Positions 60,186 to 64,000 of a DNA stretch of 64,000 nt are shown here, in pieces. The position numbers and the translations under genes were made by a program. The notes under the pieces were generated by a model. It was not told the DNA's origin. It worked only from the letters and a program-made list of their open reading frames with translations, and ran no database searches. Origin of the DNA: Otatea glauca (lineage: Eukaryota > Streptophyta > Magnoliopsida > Poales > Poaceae); contig CM070725.1 in the NCBI GenBank assembly GCA_036346275.1, forward strand, positions 12,948,216 through 13,012,215. The letters are read 5' to 3'. The stretch's first letter is position 1. The number at the start of each line of letters is the position of its first letter.

Positions 60186-61158
60186 ATGGACCTGATTGTC
60201 AAGTTCCTCAACCTCGGTGAGCTCCCGCCTGATCCAGCCGAGAGCAGCAAAATCAAACGTCGTGCAAGCTCATACGGGCTCATCAACGGACAATTGTATC
60301 TGCGGGGCACCTTGGGTGTCCTGGCTAAGTGCGTCACCCTGGAGGAAGGTAAGTACTTGCTCAACGACATCCATTCGGACCTCTGCGACGCTCATTCTTT
60401 TTTCAGAACTATGGTCGAGAAAGCACTCCGGATGCGCTTCTATTGGCCGATAGCGCTCCAGGACGCTCGGGACATCGTCCGCGCATGTCGTGCCTGCCAG
60501 TTCCACACCCGGAAGATGCGCTAGCTTGCCTATGCCCTCTAGACAATTCCCCTCGCCTGGCCGTTCTCGACCTAGGGCCTTGACATCCTCAGCCCTTTCC
60601 CTCGGGCGGTCAGGGGAAAGAAGTTCCTTTTTGTCTCCATCGACACCTTCACGAAGTGGGTCGAAGCCGAGCCAGTCTCGACTATCACGACTCAAGCAGC
60701 GGTAAGGTTTTTCTGCTCATTTGTGGTCACAAGGTATGAGGTCCCTTGCAGGATCATCACCGACAACGGGACGCAGTTCACCAGCGAACTGTTCCAAGAA
60801 TATTGCGAAGACATGGAAACCAAGGTCTGCTATGCCTCGGTAAGTCATCCCAGAGCAACGGAGCGATCGAACGCGCCAACGGACGAGCTCGAGCGGCGGG
60901 GCCGGACCTGGGTGGACGAGCTTCCCACCGTTCTCTGGTCCATCCGCACCACACTAAGCTGAGCGACGGGGGCAACCCCCTTTTAGCTCGTTTTTGGTGT
61001 TGAGGTCGTCCTGCCTTCCGAGGCCACATTGGGCTCCGCCAGGGTTAGCTCGGTCGACCAGGCTGACCTCGAGCAAGAACGGTCTCTTGACCTCGCCCTC
61101 GCGGAAGAAGAAAGGTGCCGTGCGCTGCTATGATCGACGCATTACCTGCAAGCACGTT
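60186..61158 (+). pseudogene. Integrase of the gypsy element, truncated
   Basis: The zinc-binding H2C2 domain is visible (HSDLCDAH ... CRACQ, 60370-60500), followed by TAG at 60522, 60540 and 60573. The catalytic core has Asp in VSIDTFTKWVEAEP and in IITDNGTQF. The region of the third acidic residue is shifted in frame at about 60840 (NGAIERANG appears in the next frame). The C-terminal part runs to about 61158 (EATLGSARVSSVDQADLEQE) and is then cut off. Integrase inserts retrotransposon DNA in the family; this copy cannot. Confidence 0.85.
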
Positions 61159-61650
61159 CATTTATTTTTTTCACTAAATAGCATCTTTGGCTATTGTATG
61201 TAGCGATTTCTTGTCTTACATTACCGAAGGAGGGCGACACAATAACGAATGAGATGATCAGCTGGAGTGGAGGCGCTTCAATGTACAAGTGCCTAGCATA
61301 GGATTCTTCCTAACATCTATTCTTCATCTTCTAATTTTATTTTCTTTGTTCACAGTGTCATCAACAAGGGTGCGACGAACTGTACGTCTTCTACATCATG
61401 CATTACATGATGATCCTGGTCGGCGGTACAGACCTTTTCCCTAACATATGTACATGTATAATACACTCAGTCTTTTATATATACAAATTTTAAAACTTGA
61501 TTAGTGCACTAATTCCTATTTTGCAGCAGCTCGATATCACCGACAAGAGTCTTGATTTCAACAGAATAACAGACAACATATGCACATGATACTAGTCAGA
61601 CGTTATAGCGAAGGACGGTAGGTTTAGAGACCCGACAGGCTTCTACTAGT
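61159..61650 (+). pseudogene. Ulp1/C48 remnant of CACTA3 (last exons only)
   Basis: Three blocks match CACTA1 exons: about 61181-61283 (LSYITEGGRHN-like, with GATCAGCTGG where CACTA1 has GACTAGCTGG), 61356-61443 (CHQQGCDELYVFY) and about 61526-61650. Intron borders are in the same places. Aligned to CACTA1, the active-site Cys of LCDFY is replaced by Tyr (LYVFY). The His/Asp part is missing because of the deletion at 61158. Confidence 0.8.
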
Positions 61651-61864
61651 CTATGTAAACCATGTTATATACTGTAAATGTGTACTCCTATTAGTCTATG
61701 TAAACCTAGGTATTATATACTGTGAATGTGATATGTGTAATGTTAAGTATATATTTGTTTTCTATGTACTATGATATGTGTATTGTATGATGCTGAGAAT
61801 ATGATATGTGATATGTGCACTGTGAATGTGATATGTGTACTATGATCTGATGCTGGAACCAGGG

Positions 61865-62217
61865 TGGATTTATCTTTATCGGTTTGACGCTTAGAACCGA
61901 TAGAGAACAGGAGGACATTTCTATCGGTTATGAGCGCCAAACCAATAGAGATTCATGTATTATCTCTATTGGTTCAGCATTCGGAATCAATGAAGATAAT
62001 AGGACTTCTCTATCGATTCTGATTGTGGAATCAATAGAGAGAATTTATCTTCTCGGTCGGTTTCGAGTGCCGAACCGACCTAGATGACGGTAAATTTGTA
62101 TCGGGCGAAAATCGACCGTGATAGCCGTTCCTCATCACTATCTAGGACTTTGTATATTCACGAAAACCAACCTAGATGACAAAAAAGAACCGACCAGGTG
62201 ACCATTTTCTAGTATTG
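61865..62217. repeat. CACTA3 3' subterminal repeats and decayed terminus
   Basis: Copies of TCTATCGGTT / GAACCGATAGAGA are followed by GACAAAAAAGAACCGACC, which matches the last subterminal segment of CACTA1 (GACAAAAAAGAACCGATTG at 17752). The terminus reads CTAGTATTG instead of TAGTAGTG. Confidence 0.8.
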
Positions 62218-62931
62218 TCTTGAACATGTTGCACTAGCCTCCTTACCTCACTAGTTCACGTGTTTAGTTGTGCCTTGCAGTATTTATGTGTAGGTCATTT
62301 AACACATATAAACAACCAAAAGACGCCTCTAGATAATTAAAAGCATCTAAACAAAATGTCTCTATACAACGAAAAACTTTAGGCGAATAAGAGAGCGTCT
62401 CAAAAATGACTCTGCATGACAAAATTTTGCGCGTGGTTCTAACACGTCTCAAAATCGTCTCAATACTGCCTTAATAGTACAAAATTCTACGGCGGGTTTT
62501 AAAGTGTCTCTAAAAAATGCCTGTAAACTATGTAACTCTAATTTTAGAAGCAAGGTTGAAAACGCCTCTAAAAACGTACCTCTACATGAGGTTTTTTTTT
62601 GTAGTGGTTGTGTCTTGCAATATTTATATATAGTTTTTTTTTAACACATATCAACTACCTAAAATGCCTTTGGAGGTTTGGAAAGTGTCAAAAAAATGTC
62701 TTTACACAATAAAATTCTTAGGCGAATTTGAGAGCGTCTATCTAAAACGTCTCTACAAAATAAAATTTTGTTAATCTCTCAAAAACGTCTTAAAACTATC
62801 TCAAAACCATCGCTAGAGTACAATTTTTTGGAGTGATTTTCAAAGTGTCTCGAAAAATGCCTTTAGACTACATAACTCACAATTTGAGACAAATTGGAAA
62901 GCTTCTCTAGGGGGTGTGTTTTCTCATAGTG
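62218..62931 (+). mobile_element. Outer CACTA-like element: two tandem 3' ends
   Basis: Block A (62272-62606) and block B (62610-62931) both begin GTTGTG(C/T)CTTGCA(G/A)TATTTAT, carry GCGTCTC/ACGTCTCTAC repeats and end in a TAGTG (GTTTTTTTTTTGTAGTG at 62606, TTTTCTCATAGTG at 62931). Both ends are candidate termini of the outer element whose 5' part is at 42632. Confidence 0.6.
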
Positions 62932-63840
62932 ATTGGTTATAATTTCTTTTGTGAATAAACGGATCCAAATTAATGAAATTCGAATTAATTGAACCTAATA
63001 GGAGCTTGCACTGTATTTTAAACTATTGGCTTCTAAAAGAAAATAGCAAAATTGAACGAATGCTGAGAAATAATATACATATGTCAGATTGAAATTTAAG
63101 TTGTAATTGTACTATTTCCAAGTGAGAAAGAGGTTTTTGAATGTGTTTCAGCTGTGTTTAGTCTGCCAAGCTAGCTTCAGCACCGCATACAATACAAGAT
63201 CTGTTCGAATCAAGGTCAGTTCAAGTTTGGTCTCAAACTCAAACCCGAATTCAAGCCAAGTATAACTCTATCTCAGCTCAAATATATGTCTAAATGATAT
63301 TTGCAAAAGAAGAGATCTAAAAAAATTTCTTAGTTCGAACGCATGAGCTACAATTTTTTATCTTTTATTGTGTGATTTCTAAAGTTTTGTGGCCCAACCA
63401 AATCACGATCCTAATTTAGGTCGAGTCAAACCCGAGCCCATTATGAAGCCCGAGCCCAAGCCCGGCCGAATCCAACTCGTGGACAAAGCCCGCAGGACAC
63501 GAAGAGCAGAACAATCTGGAAAGCACAATCCCAAAAAGTTCCGAGGAATCTTCTTAAAGAGCATATAAAGCCGCAATAAGCGGTGCCTTAACGATTAACT
63601 CACATACAGCAGGAATTATTTTTTAGCAATAATATATACTGCATACACAGGCCCAGCCCAGGCTCCAGCAACGGGCTTCATTTAAAGACCCCACATGGCA
63701 TGGACTCGATCGACGCACACGGTGCCGGCAGATTCCCCAATTCTCAAAGTTTTTTAGTCAAGATCACACCACCATAGATACATGAATTTAATGCCCAAAT
63801 AAGGTCAAAATTTACAGCTACTACTATATTCCAAAAAAAA
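62932..63840. other. Probable upstream region of a gene beyond the right edge
   Basis: No coding region. The stretch 63420-63500 repeats CCCGAGCCCAAGCCCGG-like units, and 63650-63730 has GC-richer sequence (CAGGCCCAGCCCAGGCTCC). It leads into the TATA promoter at 63872. Confidence 0.4.
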
Positions 63841-64000
63841 AGAAGAGGAAAAATTTGCATCTCCCTATCTCTATAAAACCCTCCCAGTGCGCTACTTGAT
63901 GCTTTACTCTGGAGTCTAGAGTCTGGAGCTTGTAGTACAGCAGTAGAAGTTGGTTACACTCTACTGATCACTACTACTGCTCCACTGTATCTCTACTATC
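63841..64000 (+). promoter_or_regulatory. TATA promoter and 5' leader of a gene starting beyond the window
   Basis: CTCTATAAAACCCTCCC places a canonical TATA box at 63872-63878. Transcription would start near 63900-63910. The following sequence is CT-rich with repeated TCTACT and TACTACTGCTCC, typical of a plant 5' leader, and has no ATG to the end of the window. No transposon signature overlaps it, so this is the best candidate for a host gene. The product is not visible. Confidence 0.6.

Larger units (their letters stand above)
51599..61158 (+). mobile_element. Ty3/gypsy retrotransposon, Tat lineage, 3' end deleted
   Basis: The 5' LTR is followed by gag, aspartic protease, reverse transcriptase, RNase H, a second RNase H-like domain and integrase in the Ty3/gypsy order, all +. 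The extra RNase H after the first and the CVDHTGLNSACPKDNFPLP motif point to the Tat lineage (RIRE2/Cinful-like). The reading stops in the integrase C-terminal part at about 61158 and CACTA3 sequence follows. The integrase tail, 3' LTR and right target duplication are missing. The left flank is TTAAT. Confidence 0.9.
47101..62217 (+). mobile_element. CACTA3: CACTA element related to CACTA1, with nested gypsy element
   Basis: CACTACTATAG at 47101 and the decayed terminus CTAGTATTG at 62217 bound it. Flanks TTT and TCT are a 3-bp duplication with one mismatch, and removing the element restores collinearity with 42880-42910. From about 47400 the sequence is collinear with CACTA1: leader, TNPD, internal subterminal island and C-rich segment. 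A gypsy element then interrupts at 51599. CACTA sequence returns at about 61159, inside what corresponds to 16840 of CACTA1, so the counterpart of CACTA1 10930-16840 is missing. Confidence 0.85.

Overview
The window looks like intergenic chromosome from a grass (Poaceae). Stowaway-type MITEs with CTCCCTC termini flanked by TA, three separate CACTA (En/Spm) elements, Tat-type Ty3/gypsy sequence and very long LTRs opening TGTAACA-CCC all point there. The species cannot be named from sequence alone. I find no intact host protein-coding gene. The only host-gene signal is a TATA promoter plus probable 5' leader in the last ~140 bases, reading out of the window to the right.

Layout: 1-5650 holds tandem foldback repeats, a Stowaway MITE, an LTR fragment and a hAT-type element with an imperfect 8-bp target duplication. 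5654-17792 is a complete-ended CACTA element (CACTA1; 12.1 kb, TSD AGT) inserted into an older minus-strand LTR. It carries a decayed TNPD (TNP2) gene and a decayed TNPA gene fused to a Ulp1/C48-type cysteine protease, with exons still readable. A 1.4-kb LTR-like insertion splits the second gene. 18570-25658 is a plus-strand LTR followed by a minus-strand LTR; a small MITE sits in the first and a ~2.4-kb Mutator-like element in the second. 25659-36370 is AT-rich DNA with several MITEs and no supported gene. 36372-41090 is a minisatellite split by a 4.2-kb solo LTR (TSD AAGTT).

42632-62931 is a nested stack. An outer degenerate CACTA-like element contains CACTA2 (43029 to about 46904, 3' end missing) and CACTA3 (47101-62217). 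Inside CACTA3 lies a Tat-lineage gypsy element (51599 to about 61158). Its 5' LTR is interrupted by a 3.1-kb solo LTR (TSD GTGGG). The gypsy 3' end, together with the CACTA3 TNPA and the 5' part of its Ulp1 region, has been deleted.

How the parts relate: in the CACTA elements TNPD is the transposase, TNPA binds the subterminal repeats, and the Ulp1 domain is an accessory of unknown role. All copies are broken. The observations most worth following are a ~200-bp imperfect hairpin present twice in CACTA1, in the leader of each of its two genes; the readable TNPA-Ulp1 fusion; and a gypsy pol whose in-frame stops are all TAG, as expected from deamination of methylated cytosines.
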